NCBI RefSeq assembly: GCF_010686655.1
Contig: NZ_JAAGVY010000008.1
Coordinates: forward strand, 62,001 to 126,000
DNA length: 64,000 nucleotides
Origin: Cryomorpha ignava
GTDB taxonomy: Bacteria; Bacteroidota; Bacteroidia; Flavobacteriales_D; Cryomorphaceae
Direction of reading: 5' to 3'
Every line of letters starts with the position of its first letter. The first letter of the stretch is position 1. Shown piece by piece: positions 1 to 7,068 of the stretch. The notes under the pieces were generated by a model. It searched no databases and was not told the origin of the DNA. It worked only from the letters and a program-made list of their open reading frames with translations. A program made the position numbers and the translations under genes.

Positions 1-495
1 CATATTAACGCCTACTACTCCAATTGTTTCCTGCTGCTGTGCCGCCTCATTTTCGTGAAGCTGCACGTGTAGAATCACTTCATTCGGCGATTTTTCAGGG
101 CTAGTTTGAAACTTTATTCCCAGCCAGCCGTGACCCTTAAAGCGTTTTTTAAAGTCGATTGTGGCTACCGTATTGGCAAACGAAAAAAACTTTTTTCCCG
201 GATGTTTTTCTCTGTCCAGGCGCTCTTCAATCAGCGCGTACTCGTGATTGATCATTTTGCGCAATCGCGTCTCACATACGTAGCGGTTCTTATCCTCATG
301 CCCGTAAATGGCATCGCTTACATCTTTGTCGTATGCCGACATGGTTTTAGCGATAGTGCCCGAGGCCCCTCCCGCTCTAAAGAAATGGCGAACGACCTCC
401 TGGCCTGCGCCAATTTCAGCAAAAGTTCCATAAATAGCAGGATCGAGATTTACCCGAAGCGCTTTTTGTTTGGCAGTGAGAATTACTCTTTCCAA
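1..495 (-). CDS. Conserved Bacteroidota protein, 3' end outside window
   Basis: Translating the minus strand gives an open frame from about 495 down to base 1, with no stop before the window edge, so only the first ~165 residues are visible. Landmarks are YGTFAEIGAGQEVVRHFF (near residue 25), FRAGGASGTIAKTMSAYDKD, and FFSFANTVATIDF. This matches a family of ~470-500 residue proteins that is nearly universal in Bacteroidota. From memory, databases label it variously 'TonB-dependent receptor' or 'nicotinate-nucleotide adenylyltransferase'. The visible part has no barrel, signal peptide or nucleotidyltransferase HxGH motif, so I do not assign an activity. No in-frame ATG exists near the N-terminus; TTG at 495-493 is the best start, 32 bases below a -7 box. 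The frame stays open further upstream, so the start is uncertain. Confidence 0.65.
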   Translation of the reverse strand, partial: MERVILTAKQKALRVNLDPAIYGTFAEIGAGQEVVRHFFRAGGASGTIAKTMSAYDKDVSDAIYGHEDKNRYVCETRLRKMINHEYALIEERLDREKHPGKKFFSFANTVATIDFKKRFKGHGWLGIKFQTSPEKSPNEVILHVQLHENEAAQQQETIGVVGVNM

Positions 496-527
496 AGTTA
501 TTTTTTGGTTTATAGTGAGAAGTGCTA

Positions 528-535
528 CAAAACTA
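528..535 (-). promoter_or_regulatory. Bacteroidota -7 box for the leftmost gene
   Basis: The minus strand reads TAGTTTTG here, fitting TAnnTTTG. It lies 32 bases upstream of the proposed TTG start at 495. The upstream -33 element is unclear. Confidence 0.4.
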
Positions 536-579
536 AGGCCTTTAACGCAAACAACATAGATTTTAGCATCCTTTTTGGA

Positions 580-611
580 TTGCGTTAGTTTAAATGATCT
601 TCTTAGTTTTG
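580..611 (+). promoter_or_regulatory. Promoter of the MBL-fold hydrolase gene
   Basis: TTG at 580-582 and TAGTTTTG at 604-611 are separated by 21 bp, a reasonable fit to the Bacteroidota TTG/TAnnTTTG promoter. Transcription would begin about 616-618, only a few bases before the ATG at 621. This argues against the upstream ATG at 594 as the translation start. Confidence 0.5.
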
Positions 612-620
612 TGCAACTCT

Positions 621-1388
621 ATGAAATTAACTTTTCTCGGCACCGGAACATCACAGGGAATTCCTGTAATAGGATGTAAATGCGAGGTATGCACTTCTGT
701 GGATGTGCGTGACGATCGCTTGCGCACCTCTGCAATGATTGAGATTGATCAAAAAATTCTGGTGATTGATACCGGTCCTGATTTTAGACAGCAAATGCTC
801 CGCGCAAAACCGGGAAGGGTTGATGCCGTAATATTTACACACGAGCATAAAGATCATGTTGCAGGGCTCGACGACATCAGACCCTTTAATTTTCAAACCG
901 GAATGCCCCTGAATGTCTATGCTTCCGATAGGGTAGAAGAGGCTTTAAAGCGCGAATATCATTATGTGTTTAATGATGCTTTAAAATATCCGGGTGTACC
1001 CGAAGTAAACCTTCACAAAATCTCTGCACAGTCTGCATTCTCTATTGGTGACACCGAAATTATACCCATTGAAGTCCTTCATTATAAACTACCTGTTTTG
1101 GGTTTTCGAATCAAGGATATGGCCTATATTACAGACGCCAACTTTATTTCTGAAAAGGAGAAAGTAAAGCTTCAAGGCCTTGACGTGCTAGTGCTAAACG
1201 CTTTGCGCAAAAAGACCCATATTTCACATTTTAACCTACAGGAAGCCATTGATCTTTCGCAAGAACTCGGAGCAAAACGTACCTATCTCACTCATATTTC
1301 ACATCTTATGGGTAAGCATGAAGATGTGAGCAAGGAGCTTCCGCCAAATGTCTTTTTGGCTTATGATGGTCTTGTGGTTGATTGCTAG
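621..1388 (+). CDS. MBL-fold metal-dependent hydrolase, PhnP/RNase Z-like
   Basis: A 255-residue single-domain metallo-beta-lactamase-fold protein. It opens with MKLTFLGTGTSQGIPVIGC and carries the metal motif THEHKDHVAGLDD (around residues 75-87), the aspartate in ITDANF, and a late histidine in THISHLMGKH. The GTGTSQGIP and CxCxxC-like start (IGCKCEVC) is typical of the PhnP-like / phosphoribosyl cyclic phosphodiesterase-like branch found in most Bacteroidota. A cytoplasmic two-metal phosphodiesterase role is inferred from family; the substrate is unknown. The frame also has an ATG at 594, but the family start and the promoter position favour 621. Confidence 0.8.
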   Translation: MKLTFLGTGTSQGIPVIGCKCEVCTSVDVRDDRLRTSAMIEIDQKILVIDTGPDFRQQMLRAKPGRVDAVIFTHEHKDHVAGLDDIRPFNFQTGMPLNVYASDRVEEALKREYHYVFNDALKYPGVPEVNLHKISAQSAFSIGDTEIIPIEVLHYKLPVLGFRIKDMAYITDANFISEKEKVKLQGLDVLVLNALRKKTHISHFNLQEAIDLSQELGAKRTYLTHISHLMGKHEDVSKELPPNVFLAYDGLVVDC

Positions 1389-1398
1389 ATTCAATTAC

Positions 1399-1446
1399 GA
1401 ATTACGAATGTCGAATTACGAATGTTGAATTACGAATGTTGAATTT
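1399..1446. repeat. 14-bp tandem repeat
   Basis: Three near-perfect copies of GAATTACGAATGTT (1399-1412, 1413-1426, 1427-1440) and the start of a fourth lie just after the hydrolase stop codon. The remaining 200 bases up to asnS hold low-information text such as TTTGCGTCTTTGCGCCTTGG and no gene. Confidence 0.8.
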
Positions 1447-1648
1447 AGCCTAGCACACCACTCCCAAGAACCAACCGAATTCCCTTTTCACCTTCGCGAG
1501 ACAAAAAAGGTAAGCGTAGCGAACATCTCCCCAAAAAACTCCACCCCAATTCTCCTTTGCGTCTTTGCGCCTTGGCGAGACCTAATGCGAAGTGCGAAGC
1601 ACAAGCATACAAACCCTAACGCCAAATGCGTCATCCTTGATTTGCGCC

Positions 1649-3079
1649 TTAAAACTCACAATGTCCCGGAGTTCGAGGAAAAGGAATGACATCGCGGATA
1701 TTGGTCATGCCTGTTACAAACATCACCAGCCTTTCAAAACCAAGTCCAAAACCTGCATGTTCACAGGTTCCGAATTTTCTGGTTTCTATATACCACCACA
1801 CGTGCTCTTCTTCAATTCCCATTTCTTTGCAGCGGCGCAAAAGTACATCTAGCCGCTCTTCACGCTGCGATCCTCCGGTTATTTCGCCAACTCCCGGAAA
1901 TAAAACATCCATTGCAGCCACTGTTTTATTGTCGTCATTCAAGCGCATGTAAAATGCTTTAAACGATGCCGGATAATCGGTAATGATAACCGGTTTTTCA
2001 AAATGCTTTTCTACCAGAAAGCGTTCGTGCTCGCTTTGCAAATCAGTGCCCCATTCAACCGGAAATTTGAACTTTTTCTTTTTGTAAGGTTTTGAGTTGC
2101 GTAAAATATCAATCGCTTCTGTGTAAGTAATTCGTTGGAATTTATTGCTTTGCACAAATTCGAGTCTTTCGATAAGTCCCATTGGGCGACGCTCATTTTG
2201 GGGCAAGCTTTTTTCTTCTTCCGCTTCGCGTTGCGCCAAAAATTCCAAATCGTCTTTGCAGTTTTTTAGCGCGTAGTCAACCAAATATTGAAGAAAATCT
2301 TCAACCAGATCCATATTATCAGTTAGGTTGGCAAAAGCTACTTCCGGCTCAATCATCCAAAACTCTGCCAGGTGGCGTGAGGTATTTGAATTCTCTGCTC
2401 TAAAAGTAGGGCCAAACGTATAAACCTTCCGCAGTGCAAGCGCGGCAAGCTCTGCTTCCAGTTGTCCCGAAACGGTAAGATTTGTCTCCGATTCAAAAAA
2501 GTCTTCCGAAAAATCGACTTTTCCATCTTCGGTTTTTGGCACATTGTTCAAATCGAGCGTGGTTACCCGAAACATTTCACCGGCACCCTCAGCATCAGAA
2601 CCTGTAATGATGGGACTATGAATATTGAAAAATCCTTTTTCATTGAAATAATTGTGAATCGCAAAACTCAAAGCATGTCGCACTCTAAAAATAGCTCCAA
2701 ACGTATTGGTTCTAAAACGCAAATGCGCTTTTTCACGCAAGAATTCCATGCTGTGTTTTTTTGGCTGGAGCGGGTATTTCTCCGGATCAGATTCGCCGTT
2801 GATTAGAACATCACTTACTTGTATTTCAGCGGTTTGACCTTTTCCCTGCGATTCAATCAGTTTTCCCTTTACGGTAATGGCCGCACCCGTATTTATTTTT
2901 CGCAAAAGCGCCTCGTCGTGATTTTCAAAATCGACTACTGCCTGAATGGTGTTTATGGTGCTTCCATCGCTCAATGCGATAAACCGGTTGCTGCGAAAGG
3001 TTCGTACCCACGCCGAGAGTTCAACTTCCTGACCTTTTGGGTCGAGGCTTAGAATATCTTTTACACTGCTTTTGCTCAT
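1649..3079 (-). CDS. asnS: Asparaginyl-tRNA synthetase
   Basis: Class IIb aminoacyl-tRNA synthetase that charges tRNA-Asn with asparagine in the cytoplasm; 476 residues, normal for bacterial AsnRS. An N-terminal OB-fold anticodon-binding domain (about residues 15-120, with VELSAWVRTFRSN) is followed by the class II catalytic core: motif 2 region FGPTFRAENSNTSRHLAEFW, the specificity stretch EFWMIEPE, and motif 3 GFGLGFERLVMFVTG near the C-terminus. The open frame extends to a TTG at 3106, but ATG at 3079 (MSKSSVKDIL) is the natural family start. It lies downstream of the vapBC pair on the same strand with a 93-base gap. I see no convincing promoter or leader in that gap. Confidence 0.95.
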   Translation of the reverse strand: MSKSSVKDILSLDPKGQEVELSAWVRTFRSNRFIALSDGSTINTIQAVVDFENHDEALLRKINTGAAITVKGKLIESQGKGQTAEIQVSDVLINGESDPEKYPLQPKKHSMEFLREKAHLRFRTNTFGAIFRVRHALSFAIHNYFNEKGFFNIHSPIITGSDAEGAGEMFRVTTLDLNNVPKTEDGKVDFSEDFFESETNLTVSGQLEAELAALALRKVYTFGPTFRAENSNTSRHLAEFWMIEPEVAFANLTDNMDLVEDFLQYLVDYALKNCKDDLEFLAQREAEEEKSLPQNERRPMGLIERLEFVQSNKFQRITYTEAIDILRNSKPYKKKKFKFPVEWGTDLQSEHERFLVEKHFEKPVIITDYPASFKAFYMRLNDDNKTVAAMDVLFPGVGEITGGSQREERLDVLLRRCKEMGIEEEHVWWYIETRKFGTCEHAGFGLGFERLVMFVTGMTNIRDVIPFPRTPGHCEF

Positions 3080-3172
3080 AATAAATTGAAATTTTTGCGG
3101 GTACAAAAGAACGAACTTTTGTGGTTATACTGGTAATGAAGTGGTGCAAATAAATGTAAGGTGATTTAAACT

Positions 3173-3547
3173 TTAGGAGTTAAGTAACTTTAAGCTTTCA
3201 ATGTCTTCGAAGTGCTTCATATTCAAAGTGTCTAAAGTTAGCCCATGTGCCACGGCTGTCCCAGGAATAAATAAATCAGGCTTGTCGATTGTTTTTCTTT
3301 TTGATTTAAGTTGAGCAACAATTCTTGCTGCTGATTTTGCAGCTTGACTGTCAAAACTTATTATGGTAAACTTTTCTAAGAAATTATCCCAAAACTGCAT
3401 CTGGGCTTTTGGTGCACCATTAAGAATCTCGAACTGGGTTATACTGGAAATATAGATGTAATCAAAATGCTTAAAATGTAAAACCAATTTCGAATTTGCC
3501 TTTTCTGACTTTCGAAAATAGTCAATCAAGATGGTTGTATCAATCAT
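3173..3547 (-). CDS. VapC-like PIN-domain ribonuclease toxin
   Basis: A 124-residue PIN domain. The N-terminal MIDTTILIDYF gives the first acidic residue. SITQFEILNG carries the conserved glutamate, and KPDLFIPGTAVAHGLTLDTLNMKHFEDI is the typical C-terminal block with the next aspartate. In most VapC proteins the last block reads T-R/T-N before the histidine; here it is TLN, a small deviation. Family members are Mg-dependent RNases, usually cutting tRNA or rRNA, and are held inactive by the adjacent antitoxin. The start ATG overlaps the stop of the upstream gene by four bases (ATGA), so the two are translationally coupled. Confidence 0.85.
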   Translation of the reverse strand: MIDTTILIDYFRKSEKANSKLVLHFKHFDYIYISSITQFEILNGAPKAQMQFWDNFLEKFTIISFDSQAAKSAARIVAQLKSKRKTIDKPDLFIPGTAVAHGLTLDTLNMKHFEDIESLKLLNS

Positions 3548-3777
3548 TTACTTTTTGTCCGCCATGCAGCAATACTTTTTCTATTATCTTCAATTCTCCC
3601 TATTTCTTCCTCCGATAAAACAGGGCCATTAAGCAAGTCTTGAATGAATTCGTCTTTTTTATCCATGGATGGATTCTTTTCGGACAATTCTTTGCGCAGT
3701 CTGGCCTTCTGCGAAGGCGACAAACTTTTTACCAGCTTTAGAAGTTGCTGAAACGGAACTTGTACTTTAATCTCCAT
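3544..3777 (-). CDS. VapB-like antitoxin
   Basis: A 77-residue protein directly upstream of, and overlapping, the PIN toxin. Starting at ATG 3777 it reads MEIKVQVPFQQLLKLVKSLS, then a charged helical stretch (SPSQKARLRKELSEK), and a C-terminal part rich in acidic and basic residues ending RKSIAAWRTKSK. Short helical proteins of this kind accompany PIN toxins across Bacteroidota and neutralise them through the C-terminal tail. The function rests on position and size. The frame continues upstream to 3852, but the -7 box at 3783-3790 sits inside that extension and favours 3777. Confidence 0.7.
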   Translation of the reverse strand: MEIKVQVPFQQLLKLVKSLSPSQKARLRKELSEKNPSMDKKDEFIQDLLNGPVLSEEEIGRIEDNRKSIAAWRTKSK

Positions 3778-3782
3778 AATAC

Positions 3783-3790
3783 CAAAGATA
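3783..3790 (-). promoter_or_regulatory. -7 box of the vapBC-like pair
   Basis: TATCTTTG on the minus strand matches TAnnTTTG and ends 5 bases before the antitoxin ATG, so the message would be leaderless or nearly so. A -33 element is not clear. Confidence 0.45.
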
Positions 3791-3869
3791 CAAAATTGGA
3801 TTTTGAATAACCATTTAGGTTTTTGGATTCTAAAGCGCTTTTTCCGAACCATTATTAAATTTACCCACC

Positions 3870-3898
3870 GGAAACATTTTAACTCTCAAAACGTTTCC
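3870..3898. promoter_or_regulatory. Probable TetR operator, 11-bp inverted repeat
   Basis: GGAAACATTTT (3870-3880) and AAAACGTTTCC (3888-3898) are inverted copies matching at 10 of 11 positions around a 7-base spacer. The right arm covers the expected -33 region of the promoter with its -7 box at 3917-3924. A palindrome over the promoter of an operon whose first gene is a TetR regulator is the usual autorepression arrangement. Binding itself is inferred. Confidence 0.6.
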
Positions 3899-3924
3899 AT
3901 AGTTTAAATTGTTTTATACATTTG
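3894..3924 (+). promoter_or_regulatory. Promoter of the TetR-RND efflux operon
   Basis: TACATTTG at 3917-3924 is a clean -7 box. A weak TTT at 3894-3896, 20 bp upstream, lies inside the inverted repeat. Transcription would start a few bases before the ATG at 3941. Confidence 0.55.
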
Positions 3925-3940
3925 CCGCTTGGAAAATGAT

Positions 3941-4570
3941 ATGTCTGAAGAAAATTTAAGCAAGGAAGATCAGCTCATTAAAGATGCCATTGACGTGTTT
4001 CTCACCTATGGCATCAAGAGTGTGACGATGGATGATGTGGCGCGGCACTTACGGGTATCTAAGAAAACCATTTATCAATTTGTCAAAGACAAAGAAGATT
4101 TGGTAAATAGATGTGTGCGCCGCGATTGCAATTCTATCGAAAATAGCGTGCAAGACATTCAGGCGCAAAACCTAAAGGCCATTGACGAAAATTTTGCCAT
4201 TAGTTCTGTTATTGTCGAAGAACTAAAAAATATTCACCCTTCTATATTTTACGATCTGGAAAAATACTATCCCGAAGCAATGGCGATGATGGTAGAAATG
4301 CGCCATGATTTTATTGGTGGAGTAATGCGCCAAAATCTGAACAAAGGAATTTCGGAAGGTGTTTATCGCCCCGAACTGAATGTAGAAATAATGACCCAGC
4401 TTTGGGTTTTACGATTGAATGTAATCTTTAACCCAAAACTTTTCCCAATGGATGAGTTTCATCCCAAAGATGTATACCTCGAAATGTTTATCCATCACAT
4501 TAGGGGAATTGCAAATGCAAAGGGATTGAAGGAATTAGAAAAGAATTTGAATAAAAATGCCAAACCTTAA
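3941..4570 (+). CDS. TetR/AcrR-family regulator of the efflux operon
   Basis: A 209-residue regulator. Its N-terminal helix-turn-helix occupies about residues 10-58, with the classic pattern IKSVTMDDVARHLRVSKKT followed by IYQFVKDKEDL. The C-terminal half is an all-helical ligand-binding and dimerisation domain with no recognisable ligand signature. The frame opens at TTG 3929, but ATG 3941 gives the normal family start and fits the -7 box. The stop codon at 4568-4570 directly abuts the ATG of the TolC gene, so it is the first gene of a four-gene efflux operon. It is probably an autorepressor acting at the 3870-3898 palindrome and released by a pump substrate. Confidence 0.85.
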   Translation: MSEENLSKEDQLIKDAIDVFLTYGIKSVTMDDVARHLRVSKKTIYQFVKDKEDLVNRCVRRDCNSIENSVQDIQAQNLKAIDENFAISSVIVEELKNIHPSIFYDLEKYYPEAMAMMVEMRHDFIGGVMRQNLNKGISEGVYRPELNVEIMTQLWVLRLNVIFNPKLFPMDEFHPKDVYLEMFIHHIRGIANAKGLKELEKNLNKNAKP

Positions 4571-5905
4571 ATGATGTCGCGAATACTTACCCTACTTGGT
4601 TTAATACTGTTAAGTAGTATTGCCACGGCACAGTCACTTTCATTATCGCTCGCAGAAGCACAGCAAATGGCTATTGACAGCAGCTATGCCACCAGAAATG
4701 CCCGCTACAACACCGAGAAAAAAAGAAAAGAAGTGAGAGAAGTGCTTGCCAATGGTTTTCCTCAAATTAACGGTACCGCAGAGCTCCAGGATTTCTTGAA
4801 AATTCCTACGCAGCTCGTTCCCGCCGAGTTTTTTGGTGGTGAACAAGGCGAATTTGCCGAAATTCAGTTTGGTACAAAATATAATTTTACTGCAGGCTTA
4901 AGTGCTACCCAGCTGATTTTCGATGGTACGTATCTGATTGGTATTAAGGCTTCTAAAACAGTTGTGGAGCTTACCACAAATCAGGAATTAAAATCTGAAC
5001 AAGACATTAAATTTAATGTCGCCGAAGCGTATCATACGGTATTGCTCGCCATAGAAAATTTAAATATTCTTCAGGAAAATCTCGGTAATTTTCAGAAAAC
5101 ACTTGACGATACACAGGCGCTTTACGACAATGGACTTACCGAACAGCAAGATGTTGATCAGATTAAACTCAATAAAAATCAAATCACGATTAATATTGAC
5201 CGCACTCAGCAATTCCTCGAGGTTTCGAGAAAAACACTGAATTTTTTGATCGGTATTGATTTAGATCGCCAGATTACTCTCACCGATAATATTGAAAATC
5301 TGGTTCAGGTAAGCAACGACCAAAAATACCTGGAGATCGAACCGCAGCTCAATACCCATCCCGATTATTTGATTGCTAAAACCAATCTGGAAATTCAAGA
5401 CTTGACGATTCGCGGCAATAAGGCAGCTTATTATCCGAGTCTTAGCGGATTCTTCAATTATCAACAAACGGCGCTGAGAAACGAATTCAATTTTACCGAT
5501 ACAGACCAACCTTGGTTTCCAACATCTATCATTGGCTTGCGCTTAAATGTGCCAATCTGGAGCAGCCTGCAGCGTAGAGCACGCGTACAGCAAGCTGAAA
5601 TAGGTTTTCAGCAAAGCGTTATGCAACTGCAGCAAACCGAAGAGAGCTTGAAGCTGGGAGTGGACAGGGCGCGAAGCAATTATGAAAATGCGCTTAAAAC
5701 CTGGGGAAATCAAAAAGAAAGTATTGCCCTTGCTCAAAGCATCAGCGAAAAAACAAATATTAAATACAGCGAAGGCATTTCGTCAAGTTTTGAACTCAAC
5801 GTTGCCGAGAGTCAACTCCTAAACGAACAAACCAAATACATACAGGCAGCAATGGATTTGCTGACAGCCAAACAGAACTTAGACAGAGCATTGAACATTA
5901 ACTAA
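4571..5905 (+). CDS. TolC-family outer-membrane efflux protein
   Basis: A 444-residue TolC-like channel. The signal peptide is MMSRILTLLGLILLSSIATA, cut before QS. The protein has the duplicated outer-membrane-efflux architecture: long alpha-helical segments (for example QQDVDQIKLNKNQITINIDR and the C-terminal ESQLLNEQTKYIQAAMDLL) alternate with beta segments such as FTAGLSATQLIFDG and GLRLNVPIWSS. It ends LTAKQNLDRALNIN, the usual TolC-type ending. As the trimeric exit duct it would join the adaptor and pump encoded next. There is no gap from the TetR gene and only two bases before the adaptor gene. ATG 4574 is an alternative start. Confidence 0.92.
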   Translation: MMSRILTLLGLILLSSIATAQSLSLSLAEAQQMAIDSSYATRNARYNTEKKRKEVREVLANGFPQINGTAELQDFLKIPTQLVPAEFFGGEQGEFAEIQFGTKYNFTAGLSATQLIFDGTYLIGIKASKTVVELTTNQELKSEQDIKFNVAEAYHTVLLAIENLNILQENLGNFQKTLDDTQALYDNGLTEQQDVDQIKLNKNQITINIDRTQQFLEVSRKTLNFLIGIDLDRQITLTDNIENLVQVSNDQKYLEIEPQLNTHPDYLIAKTNLEIQDLTIRGNKAAYYPSLSGFFNYQQTALRNEFNFTDTDQPWFPTSIIGLRLNVPIWSSLQRRARVQQAEIGFQQSVMQLQQTEESLKLGVDRARSNYENALKTWGNQKESIALAQSISEKTNIKYSEGISSSFELNVAESQLLNEQTKYIQAAMDLLTAKQNLDRALNIN

Positions 5906-5907
5906 CC

Positions 5908-7062
5908 ATGAAAAGTATAAAACTAAACGGCTTATTTACAACGGGAATTTTCCTGATAGCCATTTTTATCGTTGTATCCTGCGATAATCAGCCTGATACT
6001 AAATTAACCGCGCTCGTTGCGGAAAGAGATTCTCTTAAAACGGAGAGAAAAGAACTGGATGATAAAATTCATGAGCTTGATGAGCAGATTCAGGAATTGG
6101 ACTCCACCATTACCAATAAGTTGGTGACGACTATTACAGCCGACACAGCACTTTTTAAGCACTATTTTGATGTGTATGGAAATGTGCAATCTGACAAGAC
6201 TGCCTCCTTGTTTGCCGAAAATCCGGGTAATGTAACCCAAATATTGGTTGAAGAAGGTCAGCAGGTTAAAAAGGGTCAATTGCTTGTACGCGTAGATGAT
6301 GATGTGTATTCCAGCAATTTGCAGGAGTTGCAGACATCGCTTGATTTGGCTACAACACTTTTTAATAAGCAAAAGCGGCTCTGGGATCAGAATATAGGCA
6401 GCGAGGTGCAATACCTGGAGGCAAAAAATAGAAAAGAATCGCTTGAGAATTCAATCGCAACCTTACGCGAGCAGAAAAGCAAATCAAGTGTTGTAGCACC
6501 TTTTGATGGAGTGGTTGACAAGATCTTTCCGAAAGTTGGGGAGATGGCAAGCATGCAAATGCCCGTTGCGCGTATTGTGAATCTGGACGACATGTACATC
6601 ACGGCCGACGTTTCGGAGCGCTATATCAATACGTTAAAGGTGGGCGATGAGGTGAGTCTTAGAATAAACGAAGATACAATTACCAGCAAAATTACCAGAG
6701 TGGGCGCATTCATTAACGCAACCAATCGCTCGTTTGAAATTCGCGTGGCAGTTGATGATAAAGTAGATGGAATCCGCCCCAACTCTTTGGTAGCTATGAA
6801 GATAAATGACATGTCTAAGAAGGGGGCAATTGTTTTGCCATCATCTATCATTATGCAGGATGGTAAAGGAAAAGACTACGTGTATGTAATTGGTAAAGAC
6901 GATAAAGCTAAGCAGGTAGCGCTTAAAAAAAGTATTCAAACAGGTGCGTCTTACGAGGGTAAAACGGTTGTACTCGAAGGTATTAATCCGGGAGATAAAG
7001 TGATTGAAAAAGGTGCGCGAAGTGTTCGTGATAGTGATAGAGTTGACACCGCAACGATTTAA
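5908..7062 (+). CDS. RND periplasmic adaptor (membrane-fusion protein), lipoprotein
   Basis: A 384-residue HlyD/AcrA-type adaptor. The N-terminus ends in a lipobox (IVVSC, cysteine near residue 25), so it is probably lipid-anchored in the inner membrane. A coiled coil of heptads rich in L, E and D follows (residues ~35-68). Then come the biotinyl-lipoyl halves (VTQILVEEGQQVKKGQLLVR and SSVVAPFDGVVDKIFPKVGE) flanking a short alpha-hairpin, a beta-barrel with VNLDDMYITADVSERYINTL, and a membrane-proximal domain ending GDKVIEKGARSVRDSDRV. It bridges the TolC duct and the RND pump on either side of it. The coiled coil before the first lipoyl half is longer than in E. coli AcrA. Confidence 0.92.
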   Translation: MKSIKLNGLFTTGIFLIAIFIVVSCDNQPDTKLTALVAERDSLKTERKELDDKIHELDEQIQELDSTITNKLVTTITADTALFKHYFDVYGNVQSDKTASLFAENPGNVTQILVEEGQQVKKGQLLVRVDDDVYSSNLQELQTSLDLATTLFNKQKRLWDQNIGSEVQYLEAKNRKESLENSIATLREQKSKSSVVAPFDGVVDKIFPKVGEMASMQMPVARIVNLDDMYITADVSERYINTLKVGDEVSLRINEDTITSKITRVGAFINATNRSFEIRVAVDDKVDGIRPNSLVAMKINDMSKKGAIVLPSSIIMQDGKGKDYVYVIGKDDKAKQVALKKSIQTGASYEGKTVVLEGINPGDKVIEKGARSVRDSDRVDTATI

Positions 7063-7068
7063 GTAATT

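Noticed and set aside
106-588. 160-codon plus-strand frame at the left edge
   Set aside because: It is the shadow of the well-supported minus-strand conserved protein; the plus-strand translation shows no family features.
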